From CAVTWH01 sp963738365 (GTDB lineage Bacteria > Actinomycetota > Actinomycetes > Mycobacteriales > Micromonosporaceae): 64,000 bases of DNA. How positions within the stretch are numbered: the stretch's first letter is position 1; every line of letters begins with the position of its first letter. The notes under the pieces are model-generated. The model had not been told where the DNA came from and did no database searches. It was given only the letters and a program-made list of their open reading frames with translations. The translations under genes and the position numbers were made by a program. Of this stretch, positions 8,111-15,732 are shown piece after piece. The stretch is taken from NCBI GenBank assembly GCA_963738365.1, contig CAVTWH010000006.1, forward strand, positions 930,001 through 994,000. Reading direction: 5' to 3'.

Positions 8111-9255
8111 ACGTCAGCGTCGGCACCGTCGAGGAGGTGCTCCGCCGGGCCGCGGGCGGCTGGCCGGTCGTGGTGGTCGACACTGAGGATCCGGCTGGCG
8201 GGGTGCACCTTGCCGTAGCCGCGAGCCTGGCCACCGTCGGCGTCGTCGCCATGATGATGCGCCACGGCGACGGGATGATCTCGGTCGCCGTGCCGGCCGG
8301 GCAGGTCGAGCGCCTCAACCTGGCTCCGTTGCCGGCCACCGGCGATCCGGCAGCGGCCGGTTACGCCCCACCTGTCGACGCCCGTCAGGCGGTCAGCACC
8401 GGCAGCAGCGCAGGCGATCGGGCCACGACGATCCGGCTCCTTGCCGCGGCGGATACGGTCGCGGCCGACCTGCGACGCCCCGGTCACGTCTTTCCGTTGC
8501 CGGCGGCGCCGGACGGTGTGCTGGCCCGGGCGGGACCGGCCGAGGCGGCGATGGATCTGGCCTGGCTGGCCGGGCAACCACCCGCCGCGGCACTGTGCGA
8601 ACTGGTCAACCGGGACGGTTCCCTGATGCGACTGCGCCAGGTCCCGGCGTTTGCCCGGCGGCACGGCCTGCCCCGGGTGTCGATCGCGGAGCTGACCGCG
8701 TACCGGCGGCGACGCGAGCATCCGTTGCAGCGGGTGGCCGACGTGCGCATGCCGACGGCGCACGGGAGCTTCCGCCTCTACGCCTACCGTGACATCACCG
8801 GCGACCAGAAGGAGATCGCGGCGCTGGCCCTGGTCGCCGGTGCGGTCGATGACGGCCGGCCGGTACGCGTACACGTGCACCGGGAATGCGCCACCGGCGA
8901 CACGCTGCGCTCGGTCGGCTGCCGCTGCGGCAGCAGCCTGTCCACCGCGCTCAACGACTTCGGGACCCGCGGCAGGGGCGTGCTCGTCTACCTGCGCACC
9001 CGGTATCCGCGCGGGGCAACCAGCGTCGACCCGGCCGCAGCGCCGATCGCAGGCGCACCGACCGGCTGCGGCAGTACGCACGCCTTCGACATCGCAGTGG
9101 CCGGCCTCGTCCTGCTCGATCTCGGGATCGCAGCCGTGCACCTGCTGGCCGACGACCGTGACGGGAAGGTGCCGCTGACCGAACTCGGCCTCACCGTGCT
9201 CACCCGTACCCCGCTCTCCCCGGCGGTCGCCCGCTCCCCGGCGGTCACCCCATGA
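8107..9255 (+). CDS. RibAB-like two-domain protein with altered catalytic motifs
   Basis: The 382-residue product has a DHBP-synthase-like domain (1-200) followed by a GTP-cyclohydrolase-II-like domain (205-382), the order of riboflavin enzyme RibAB. Conserved parts include MMRHGDGMIS, RPGHVFPL and the GCHII zinc cysteines 261, 272 and 274 (HRECATGD, GCRCG). However, the acidic DHBP-synthase loop, normally EDRENEGD, reads EDPAGGVH. The usual AGHTEAA has Pro144 in place of the catalytic His. The cyclohydrolase segment with the catalytic Tyr, RGxxGRG and DTVEAN motifs is missing or replaced. It is thus probably not a normal RibAB, and may have a new reaction or bind a purine or flavin intermediate. 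It is coupled to ubiX upstream and, through a tiny ORF, to the BluB-like gene downstream. Confidence 0.8.
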   Translation: MNVSVGTVEEVLRRAAGGWPVVVVDTEDPAGGVHLAVAASLATVGVVAMMMRHGDGMISVAVPAGQVERLNLAPLPATGDPAAAGYAPPVDARQAVSTGSSAGDRATTIRLLAAADTVAADLRRPGHVFPLPAAPDGVLARAGPAEAAMDLAWLAGQPPAAALCELVNRDGSLMRLRQVPAFARRHGLPRVSIAELTAYRRRREHPLQRVADVRMPTAHGSFRLYAYRDITGDQKEIAALALVAGAVDDGRPVRVHVHRECATGDTLRSVGCRCGSSLSTALNDFGTRGRGVLVYLRTRYPRGATSVDPAAAPIAGAPTGCGSTHAFDIAVAGLVLLDLGIAAVHLLADDRDGKVPLTELGLTVLTRTPLSPAVARSPAVTP

Positions 9256-9335
9256 CCGCCCGGCTTCGGCAGCGCCCGGCCCCGTCCACCGGGCGCGACG
9301 GCCATATCCCCGTGCCCGGCTGTCCCCGGCGGTGA
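9252..9335 (+). CDS. 27-codon ORF bridging ribAB-like and bluB-like genes
   Basis: An ATG at 9252 overlaps the RibAB-like stop (ATGA), and the frame runs 27 codons to a TGA at 9333-9335 that overlaps the GTG start of the next gene (GTGA). The double overlap suggests it at least carries ribosomes from one gene to the next. The peptide is rich in Arg and Pro with one Cys; no family is recognised and it may have no function of its own. Confidence 0.3.
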   Translation: MTARLRQRPAPSTGRDGHIPVPGCPRR

Positions 9336-10801
9336 CCCTCATGACCGACCTGCCTGAGCGCACCACCTTCACCCCGGCGGAACGGGACGCGATCTACCGG
9401 GTGATCCACCAGCGCCGCAACATCCTGCACGGACTGCGCTGCGACCCGATCCCCGCCGAGATCCTGACCCGAATCCTGGCGGCCGCGCACGCCGCTCCCA
9501 GCCCCGCGCTGTCCAAGCCGTGGGACTTCATCGTCGTCGTGTCGTCCGCGGGTCGTGCCGCGCTGCACCAGCTGGTCCGCCGCCGGCAGGACGCCCACCG
9601 GGCGACGCTGACGCCGATCCGGGCGGCCGCCTATGACGGGCTGCGCAGCGAAGCGATCATCGACACTCCGGTGACGGTCGCCGTCACCGCCGACCCGACC
9701 ACCGGCGGCCACGTCAACCTCGGCGCCGACGACTTCGGTGAGAACCTCATCCGCTCGGTCAGCTGTGCGGTGGAGAACCTGTGGTTGGCAGCCCAGGCCG
9801 AACACATCGGGGTATGTGTCAGCGGCGTATTCGACCCGGACGAAGCGGCCCGAGTGCTGGGCGTACCCGCGCACATGCAGGTGCTCCTGCTGCTGTCGCT
9901 GGGGTACGTCGACCACGTCGCTACCGCGCCCAGCGTCGCCCAGGCAGGATGGTCGCGCGGCAGACCGCTGGCCTGGGCTGTCCACCAGGAGCGCTACGGG
10001 CAGCGCGGCCTGCCCGGCCAGCCAGCGGCCCGGATCTTTGACGACACGCTGGCCGCGATCGAGCCGCTTCCCGGTGGAGCTCGCGACGACCAGCCCGCCC
10101 GGCTGGTCGCACTGACCGGTCAGCCCACGCCGGTCCTGACTCCCGGGCTGCTGGTGCTGTTCGTCGCCGCTGGCGCAGACCCCACCGCCGAGCGCTCGAT
10201 GCCGGCCGTCAATGCCGCCCTGGCGAGGGCGCACCGCGCCGCCGAGGTGGCCGGCGCACAGGTCTGTGCCATCGACATCGCCCCCACCGGTGCCCCGCCG
10301 GTTCCGGGGGCCCTGCACCGTCCTGTCGGTACGACCGACGAGCGTCTGGATCCGGAGCTCATCCGTGCGGCGGTCGACACCGGTATCAGCACCGCGCGGG
10401 AGGCTTTCGCGTCAGGCAACTGCTGCCTGGGCGCCGAGATCGTCGCGACGGTACCTGCCCAGCCAGCCACAGCGCCGATCGTGGCTGTGCCCGCCGGGGC
10501 GTCGCCCGCGCAGCTCTACGGCCTGCTGGCCGCCGCCAACCGGCCCGATCTCGCGGCACTGGCCGGACTCGTCCTCGGCGCCCGCGCGCTCCGGCTCCCG
10601 ATCGTGCTGTCCGGTGCCACCGGCGCGGCGGCCGCCGCAATCGCGGCGAGCCTGCATCCGGGCGCTCTCGACGCCTGCTTCCACGCAGCCCGTGACCCTG
10701 CTGGACAGGTTGAGCTCCACCACACACCGACGGCAGCCATGTCGACCGAGCCCGGGCTCACCGCCGCGGGGATCGCACTCCTCGGACAACTTTCGCGGTG
10801 A
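9332..10801 (+). CDS. BluB-like / CobT-like fusion protein
   Basis: The 489-residue protein joins a nitroreductase-fold domain resembling BluB (residues about 14-225) to a shortened CobT-like region (about 240-489). BluB cleaves FMN to 5,6-dimethylbenzimidazole; CobT activates that base for cobalamin. The order, the PWDFIVV and CAVENLWLAAQAE segments and the C-terminal LAALAGLVLGARALRLPIVL stretch support the assignment. Differences are notable. The BluB RRDxR motif reads RRNIL, with Asn30 at the Asp position reported as important in the rhizobial enzyme. The CobT GEMGIGNTT motif is replaced by a GNCCLGAE segment, and the CobT N-terminal third is absent. GTG 9332 or ATG 9341 may start translation. 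It is the last gene of the ubiX operon. Confidence 0.72.
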   Translation: MTLMTDLPERTTFTPAERDAIYRVIHQRRNILHGLRCDPIPAEILTRILAAAHAAPSPALSKPWDFIVVVSSAGRAALHQLVRRRQDAHRATLTPIRAAAYDGLRSEAIIDTPVTVAVTADPTTGGHVNLGADDFGENLIRSVSCAVENLWLAAQAEHIGVCVSGVFDPDEAARVLGVPAHMQVLLLLSLGYVDHVATAPSVAQAGWSRGRPLAWAVHQERYGQRGLPGQPAARIFDDTLAAIEPLPGGARDDQPARLVALTGQPTPVLTPGLLVLFVAAGADPTAERSMPAVNAALARAHRAAEVAGAQVCAIDIAPTGAPPVPGALHRPVGTTDERLDPELIRAAVDTGISTAREAFASGNCCLGAEIVATVPAQPATAPIVAVPAGASPAQLYGLLAAANRPDLAALAGLVLGARALRLPIVLSGATGAAAAAIAASLHPGALDACFHAARDPAGQVELHHTPTAAMSTEPGLTAAGIALLGQLSR

Positions 10802-10930
10802 CGCGGTCGATGCCACGGGACACTGAAGCAAAACCCAGTGGGGACGCACTGGCTGCACCGACAAGGGTGATCCGTCGCGGCGGCCCGCACCGTGTGTTCG
10901 ACAGGCCGCTCAAGCCTGCCGCTGTCTCGG

Positions 10931-11701
10931 CTACGCCCGGTGCACCAGCGCCTCCCGCCTCGGTGGGGACAGATCGGGGTCCTTGCGGATGATCGCGGTG
11001 TGCAGCTGCCGGAGCTCCTGGCCGGGGTCGACACCGAGGTCGTCGGCCAACCGTGCGGACAGCGCGTGGTATGCCCGCAGTGCTTCGGCCTGCCGGCCGC
11101 AGCGGTAGAGGACGAGCATGAGTTGCCCGGCGAGCCGTTCGTCCAGGGGGCTGGCCGCGGCCTGGCTGGCCAGGTCGGGGAGCAGGGCCTGGTGCCGGCC
11201 GCAGCGCAGCCAGACGTCGTTGCGGTCCAACGTGGCGGCGATCCGGTGGCGTTCGGTGATGTCGCGGGTGGCGTTCAGCCACGGCGTGTCCAGCGTTGCG
11301 AACGCCGGCCCTCGGCAGAGCGCCATTGCCTGCCCGTACAGGGGGGCGGCGGCGCTGTCGTCGACAGCGCGGGCCTGTCCCAGCAGGTGGTGCAACCGGT
11401 GCAGGTCAACCGAGAGCGGGTCCACGGTCAGGAGGTAGCCGCCGCTGCGACGGGTCAGTCGTACGTCCTCGCCGACGGTCAGCACCGAACGCAGCCGGGA
11501 AAGGTAGCTGTAGAGGGTGCCGCGGGAGCGCTGCGGGACGCGCTCGCCCCAGGACCGTTCCAGCAACTGCTCGACGGAGACGACGTTGTTGGCGTCGAAC
11601 AGCAGCACGGCGAGTACGCAGCGCTGGCGGGCGTGGCCGATGTCCAGGTTCTGACCCTCGTGGTCGGCCTCGACGGTACCGAGCAGCCGGAACCGCACCA
11701 C
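10931..11701 (-). CDS. SARP/BTAD family transcriptional regulator
   Basis: The 256-residue protein has an OmpR-like winged helix (residues 1-95, beginning VRFRLLGTVEA, with QRCVLAVLLFDANNVVS and LYSYLSRLR) and a bacterial transcriptional activator domain (100-250). This is the domain order of small SARPs, activators of secondary metabolism in actinomycetes. The start is GTG with GAGGGG just upstream. It is convergent with the BluB-CobT-like gene, so any control over that operon is only suggested by proximity. A small palindrome lies about 90 bases upstream of its start. Confidence 0.88.
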   Translation of the reverse strand: MVRFRLLGTVEADHEGQNLDIGHARQRCVLAVLLFDANNVVSVEQLLERSWGERVPQRSRGTLYSYLSRLRSVLTVGEDVRLTRRSGGYLLTVDPLSVDLHRLHHLLGQARAVDDSAAAPLYGQAMALCRGPAFATLDTPWLNATRDITERHRIAATLDRNDVWLRCGRHQALLPDLASQAAASPLDERLAGQLMLVLYRCGRQAEALRAYHALSARLADDLGVDPGQELRQLHTAIIRKDPDLSPPRREALVHRA

Positions 11702-11789
11702 CCCTCGCCTCCCCAGTGCCGTGGTGCCCGGACACGCCGGCGGACGCTCCGGCGACCGGTCACGGCTCAGGGTATCGAAAGATGGGCAT

Positions 11790-11803
11790 CTATCGACGGA
11801 TAG
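11790..11803. promoter_or_regulatory. palindrome upstream of the SARP gene
   Basis: CTATC-GACG-GATAG is a 5-bp perfect inverted repeat in the 160-base gap between the SARP and lipoprotein genes, in the AT-richest part of that gap. It may mark the SARP promoter operator; no further evidence is available. Confidence 0.35.
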
Positions 11804-11862
11804 TCAGGGAACCGTCACCGGCAGTTGTGGCGGCAAGCCACACAAGGCAGGCGCGGTGCGCG

Positions 11863-12357
11863 TCAGTCGGTCACGTCGACGGCCAACCACCAGGCGAACT
11901 GCGCCGGTCCGTGTGGATCGCCGGTGAACGCCGCTGTCGCGGTGCTGACCGTGGCGCCGCCCGACCGCCGTGCGGTACACGTCGCAGCGGCGGCGCCCTC
12001 GGCCGCGTTGCCGGGCCGGCACTCGAGAACCTGTGCGTCGGAGCTGGCGAACGGCTGCCACGGCTGGTGGAGTGACGCCGGGGTGGACAGCTGGAGCACC
12101 TCGCCGACCCGCAGGCACACCCGCTGCGCCGGGGCGCTCGGATCGACCACGATCCGGCGGGCGGCGCCGCACGATCCGCCCGCCGGTCCGGGCTGTTGAG
12201 GTATTGGCGAGACCGTCGAGGCGGGGCTCGCGCTACCCCGCCCCGCTTCACCACTCGGCGTGGCGCCGGTGGAGGCGCCACCGCACGCGGCGAGTCCCAT
12301 GACCGCACCGGCGAGCACAGCACCAACGCCGGTATGCGGACGGAATCGACGATCCAT
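11863..12357 (-). CDS. small secreted lipoprotein, unknown function
   Basis: The 164-residue product begins with MDRRFRPHTG, a hydrophobic stretch and a lipobox ending LAAC near residue 25, so it should be a membrane-anchored lipoprotein. A Gly/Ser/Pro-rich linker follows, then a domain of about 100 residues with four cysteines (SCGAA, RVCLR, LECRPG, ATCTA) likely to form disulfides. The latter resembles small exported beta-rich domains, but no family was recognised. The ATG at 12357 has a GGAGAGG site. The SARP gene is 162 bases downstream in the same direction. Confidence 0.65.
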   Translation of the reverse strand: MDRRFRPHTGVGAVLAGAVMGLAACGGASTGATPSGEAGRGSASPASTVSPIPQQPGPAGGSCGAARRIVVDPSAPAQRVCLRVGEVLQLSTPASLHQPWQPFASSDAQVLECRPGNAAEGAAAATCTARRSGGATVSTATAAFTGDPHGPAQFAWWLAVDVTD

Positions 12358-12607
12358 GGTCAAGGACCTCTCCAGGAATTGGCACAGAGCTTTCCTAGCT
12401 GAGACGCGACTCGGGCTGCGACGGTTCCCTGTTCCGCGCGCCGCCCTGACCAGCAGATTCAAGGAACTCCAAAGGTTCGTACAACATCAGGAATCCATTA
12501 TCAGCGATGCCAGGGCGGCCGACCGGAAGGTGCACCCTGATTCGTTCGGCGCAGCCGCGCCGCTTTCGGACCGGCCGCCAGAGTTGGTTCGATCACCAGG
12601 GAGAACC

Positions 12608-14200
12608 GTGGGGACCAAGCACCGCATCGTCCTGTTCGCCACCGTGGCGCTGTGCGCCGCGACCGCACTGAGCGCAGCCGCCAGCCCGGCCAGCGCCGCA
12701 CCGACCCACCGCCAGCCCGTCGCCGGCACGGGTAGCGCCATTGCCAGCCGTACCGTCAGCGTGGCCGACCTGCCGGCCGCGTCCACCCAGGCCACGCCCG
12801 ACTCGATGACCGTCGCGCCGCAGCGTCGGGGCGTCCGGGCGTTGCCGTCCCGGCCCAGCACCGGCAGCAAGCTCGTCACCTCGGCGGCGTCCGCGGCATC
12901 CGGTCCGAACGCCGCCACCGCTGGCGGTGCCGTGCGGCCGCTGGTCGCCCCGGCCGTGGTAGCCAACTTCGCCGGTACCAACCAGGCCAGCGGCTGTGGC
13001 GGCTGCCAGCCGCCGGACCCGAACGTCGCCGTCGGCGCCACCCAGATCGTGGAGAACGTCAACGTCCGGATGCAGGTGTTCAACAAGACCGGCGGCTCGC
13101 TCTGCTCGTTCGCGCTCAACAGTTTCCTGAACAACACCGCCGACAGCCTGTCCGACCCGCGGGTGCTCTACGACAACCTCAACGCCCGCTGGCTGTTCAC
13201 CATCACCGTCGTCCCGGCGTCCGGTACCGCCACGCCGGCCATCTGGGTCGCCGCCAGCAGCAGCAGCAACGCCTGCGGCTCCTGGTTCATCTACCGCCCC
13301 ACCTTCAGCGGCGGATTGTTCCCGGCCGGTACCCTGCTGGACTATCCGATCAGCGGCCAGGACCGCAACGCGCTGTTCGTGTCCACCGACAACTTCACCC
13401 CGGCCAGCGGTGAGAACTTCAGCGTGTTCGGCATCCCGAAGTCGGCGCTGTACGCCGGTGCCGGGTTCAGCTTCACCGCGTTCAGCACCGCGTCGTTCAC
13501 CGCTCCGGTCTCCAACGCCGGCATCCCGATGGTCTCCAGCACGTTCAACTACTTCCTGGGCGCCGTGCCGGGCACCGGTTACCGGCTGTACCGGATGACC
13601 AACAGCGGTGGCGCCGGCGCCACCCTCACCCTGCAGGCCACGATCAGTTCGACGTTCAGCGCTCCCAGCCGCCGGGTGAACCAGCCCGGCACCAGTGTCA
13701 CGCTCGACCCGTTGGACGGGCGCATCGCCTGGACTCCGTTCAGTGACAACAGTTTCATCTGGTTCGCCCACGGCATCGACCTGTCCGGCTTCCCCGCCGT
13801 CCGGTACGGCGCCATCAACATCGGCGCCAACAGCGCCACCGTCGCACTCGCCTACCGCAGCGGTAGCAGCGACGACTTCAACCCGTCCGTCGGTCTGGGC
13901 CTCAAACCCGGCGGCGGCGGTTACATCTTCGTCAACTGGGCGTACACCGACACGGCGAACAACATCGCCACCTCCGACACCGTGGACCTGGTACTGCCGG
14001 GCACCGGCGTGCCGAACCTGATCGGTACCGGTGCCGTGCTGGTCAACGGCGCCGTGACCGGCCAGACCCGGTTCGGCGACTACTCCGCCGTGGGCATCGA
14101 CCCGACCAACGCCAATGGCAGCTGCGCGGTGACCGTGCAGCAGTACTACGCCGCCGGTGGCTCGTGGGCCACCCGGATCGCCCGCCTCGGAACCTGCTGA
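12608..14200 (+). CDS. large secreted protein, unknown function
   Basis: The 530-residue protein has a typical Sec signal peptide (short basic start, hydrophobic core, AxA-type site near SAAASPASAAP). After a low-complexity Ala/Ser-rich linker of about 100 residues comes a beta-rich domain with many Asn, Ser, Thr and Phe residues and a CGGCQPPDPNVAVG segment, repeated short strands, and a final GTC. The layout fits a beta-propeller-like extracellular domain, but no catalytic motif is evident. The GTG at 12608 follows a GGGAG site; an upstream in-frame extension was rejected because it precedes the signal peptide. A strong terminator follows. Confidence 0.65.
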   Translation: MGTKHRIVLFATVALCAATALSAAASPASAAPTHRQPVAGTGSAIASRTVSVADLPAASTQATPDSMTVAPQRRGVRALPSRPSTGSKLVTSAASAASGPNAATAGGAVRPLVAPAVVANFAGTNQASGCGGCQPPDPNVAVGATQIVENVNVRMQVFNKTGGSLCSFALNSFLNNTADSLSDPRVLYDNLNARWLFTITVVPASGTATPAIWVAASSSSNACGSWFIYRPTFSGGLFPAGTLLDYPISGQDRNALFVSTDNFTPASGENFSVFGIPKSALYAGAGFSFTAFSTASFTAPVSNAGIPMVSSTFNYFLGAVPGTGYRLYRMTNSGGAGATLTLQATISSTFSAPSRRVNQPGTSVTLDPLDGRIAWTPFSDNSFIWFAHGIDLSGFPAVRYGAINIGANSATVALAYRSGSSDDFNPSVGLGLKPGGGGYIFVNWAYTDTANNIATSDTVDLVLPGTGVPNLIGTGAVLVNGAVTGQTRFGDYSAVGIDPTNANGSCAVTVQQYYAAGGSWATRIARLGTC

Positions 14201-14220
14201 CCCCTCCGAATGCAGCCGTC

Positions 14221-14246
14221 GAGCCGGGGCCACGAGGCCCCGGCTC
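14221..14246. terminator. hairpin terminator after the secreted protein gene
   Basis: A perfect 11-bp inverted repeat, GAGCCGGGGCC / GGCCCCGGCTC, with an ACGA tetraloop begins 21 bases after the stop. It lies between convergent genes and probably ends both transcripts. Confidence 0.85.
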
Positions 14247-14312
14247 GACCCGCGCTCGGGCCAATGTCGCGCGGGCCGCCGATCCTGCCCGGCTGCCCCG
14301 CATGTCATCGCG

Positions 14313-15404
14313 CTACGGATAGGGCAGGCCCAGAGCGGCCGCGTCGGTGCGCTTCTTGTCCAGGCCCACGAGTGCCGAGGTCTCGGTGAGCGTCTGGCCG
14401 AGCACCGTGATCACCAGGTTGCGGTCCACCAGCAGCGCCAACTCGGTCAGCTCCAACACATTGGCACCGAACGCGTTGACCGCGAACGGCGTCCGGGTGA
14501 CCCGGCCGGGCGCCGGGCACACGTCGTTCCACCAGGCCCGCCGTGGGTCGTTGCTCTGCATCCCGGCGGGGCGCCACAGTTGCTGTTCGAAGCTGTGCCA
14601 GACCAGCCGGACGGTCTGCTGCTGGGCGAGGCTGGTGGCGACGATTCCGCGCAGCAGGTCGGCGTACCGGTCGAGGAAGTTGGGGGAGCCGGCGAGAAGC
14701 AGGGTGCGGTAGGCGGTGGTCCAGGGCGGCGTGCCTTCGGTGCCGGCCGCGTCGGCTTGGCGCAGCATCTCCAGCATCCGGCGGTGGATCGCCTCGTCGG
14801 CGGTCTTCTGTACCGACCAGCCCGGGTCGGCGAGCAGCCCGATGTCCACGACTACGTGGCAGTGGTAGAGGTCCATCGGGCTGGCGCCCCAGGTGGCGGA
14901 CGGGGTGAACGGGCCGTCCGGGGAGCCGTGCGGGTCGAGCAGTCCGGTGAGCCCGGTGATGAGCGCCGCCTTGAACGGATCGGGCACCCAGGCCGACAGC
15001 GGGTGGAAGGTGAAGTGGCCGGCCAGGTTGCGCCGGTTGAACTCGTCCCGTCGGGTGAAGTTGAAGTCCTGGATGGGGCGGGCGGTCCAGGACAGGAACT
15101 CTTCCCGGTCGGCGAAGGGGATCGCCCAGGAGCCGTCCAGCGCGGTGATCGTGCCGACCCCCACCACCGGATTGTTGGGTACCAGGTGGAAGTCGGTCTT
15201 GAACTTCACGACCGCCGCGCTGGTCTGGCTGGCGAACAGTCCGGTGGCGCCGTCCGGGATGCTGTACCCGAGGTCGATGAGGGCGTACTGCACCTTGCGG
15301 ACCGGCTCGCCCTGGGCGCCGAAGCTCAGGTACGCCGACTGGTCGGCGTCGGCGATCCGTTGCAGTAGTGGGTCTCCGCGGAACCGCGCGGACTGGAGGT
15401 CCAT
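14313..15404 (-). CDS. peptidoglycan-binding-domain protein, unknown C-terminal domain
   Basis: The 363-residue protein has a PG_binding_1-like domain near residues 18-80 (GEPVRKVQYALIDLGY, then a FASQTSAAVVKFKTDF segment matching the typical Q..L...G....G.fg..T..AV..FQ pattern). The remaining 280 residues are Trp- and His-containing and not recognised. No signal peptide is visible, which is odd for a cell-wall binder, so it may be released by another route or the domain may have another role. ATG 15404 is chosen for its GAGGAG site; a longer upstream frame has no such support. Confidence 0.6.
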   Translation of the reverse strand: MDLQSARFRGDPLLQRIADADQSAYLSFGAQGEPVRKVQYALIDLGYSIPDGATGLFASQTSAAVVKFKTDFHLVPNNPVVGVGTITALDGSWAIPFADREEFLSWTARPIQDFNFTRRDEFNRRNLAGHFTFHPLSAWVPDPFKAALITGLTGLLDPHGSPDGPFTPSATWGASPMDLYHCHVVVDIGLLADPGWSVQKTADEAIHRRMLEMLRQADAAGTEGTPPWTTAYRTLLLAGSPNFLDRYADLLRGIVATSLAQQQTVRLVWHSFEQQLWRPAGMQSNDPRRAWWNDVCPAPGRVTRTPFAVNAFGANVLELTELALLVDRNLVITVLGQTLTETSALVGLDKKRTDAAALGLPYP

Positions 15405-15732
15405 GACGCTCCTCGGGTTCTGTGGCCGCCCGGCGCCCGATGCGGCGGACCACTGGGACTCCGTGGCCGGCCCGGGTGGATGTACGCAACCAACTCCCCA
15501 CAGTATCGGCGATGGGTGTGGGCATGTCCGGCGAGTCAGCCAGTCGGTAGCTGCTGGGCGGCGACTCAGCACCGACGCCGCCGGCCCGGTCCCGGACGCC
15601 GGTGGGGCGCAAGTCATCTCGTCGGGTCAGTGGGCTGTGCGCGTGGACAGTAGCCCGGCGCCGTCCCGCTGTTGCGCTGTGCCCCGGCGGAAATCGGTGG
15701 CGCCCCGGTCGGCTGGGCTCTACACGTATCGC
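15405..15732. other. 328-base divergent intergenic region
   Basis: This lies between the divergent PG-binding-domain and methyltransferase genes and should hold both promoters. I see no RNA gene, no clear terminator and no convincing palindrome. A TACACG hexamer about 8 bases before the ATG at 15733 could be a -10 for a leaderless methyltransferase message. Confidence 0.4.

Noticed and set aside
9241..9345. Frameshift joining the RibAB-like and BluB-like genes into one protein
   Set aside because: Both proteins have complete family-like ends and the overlaps (ATGA, GTGA) are normal coupling signals.
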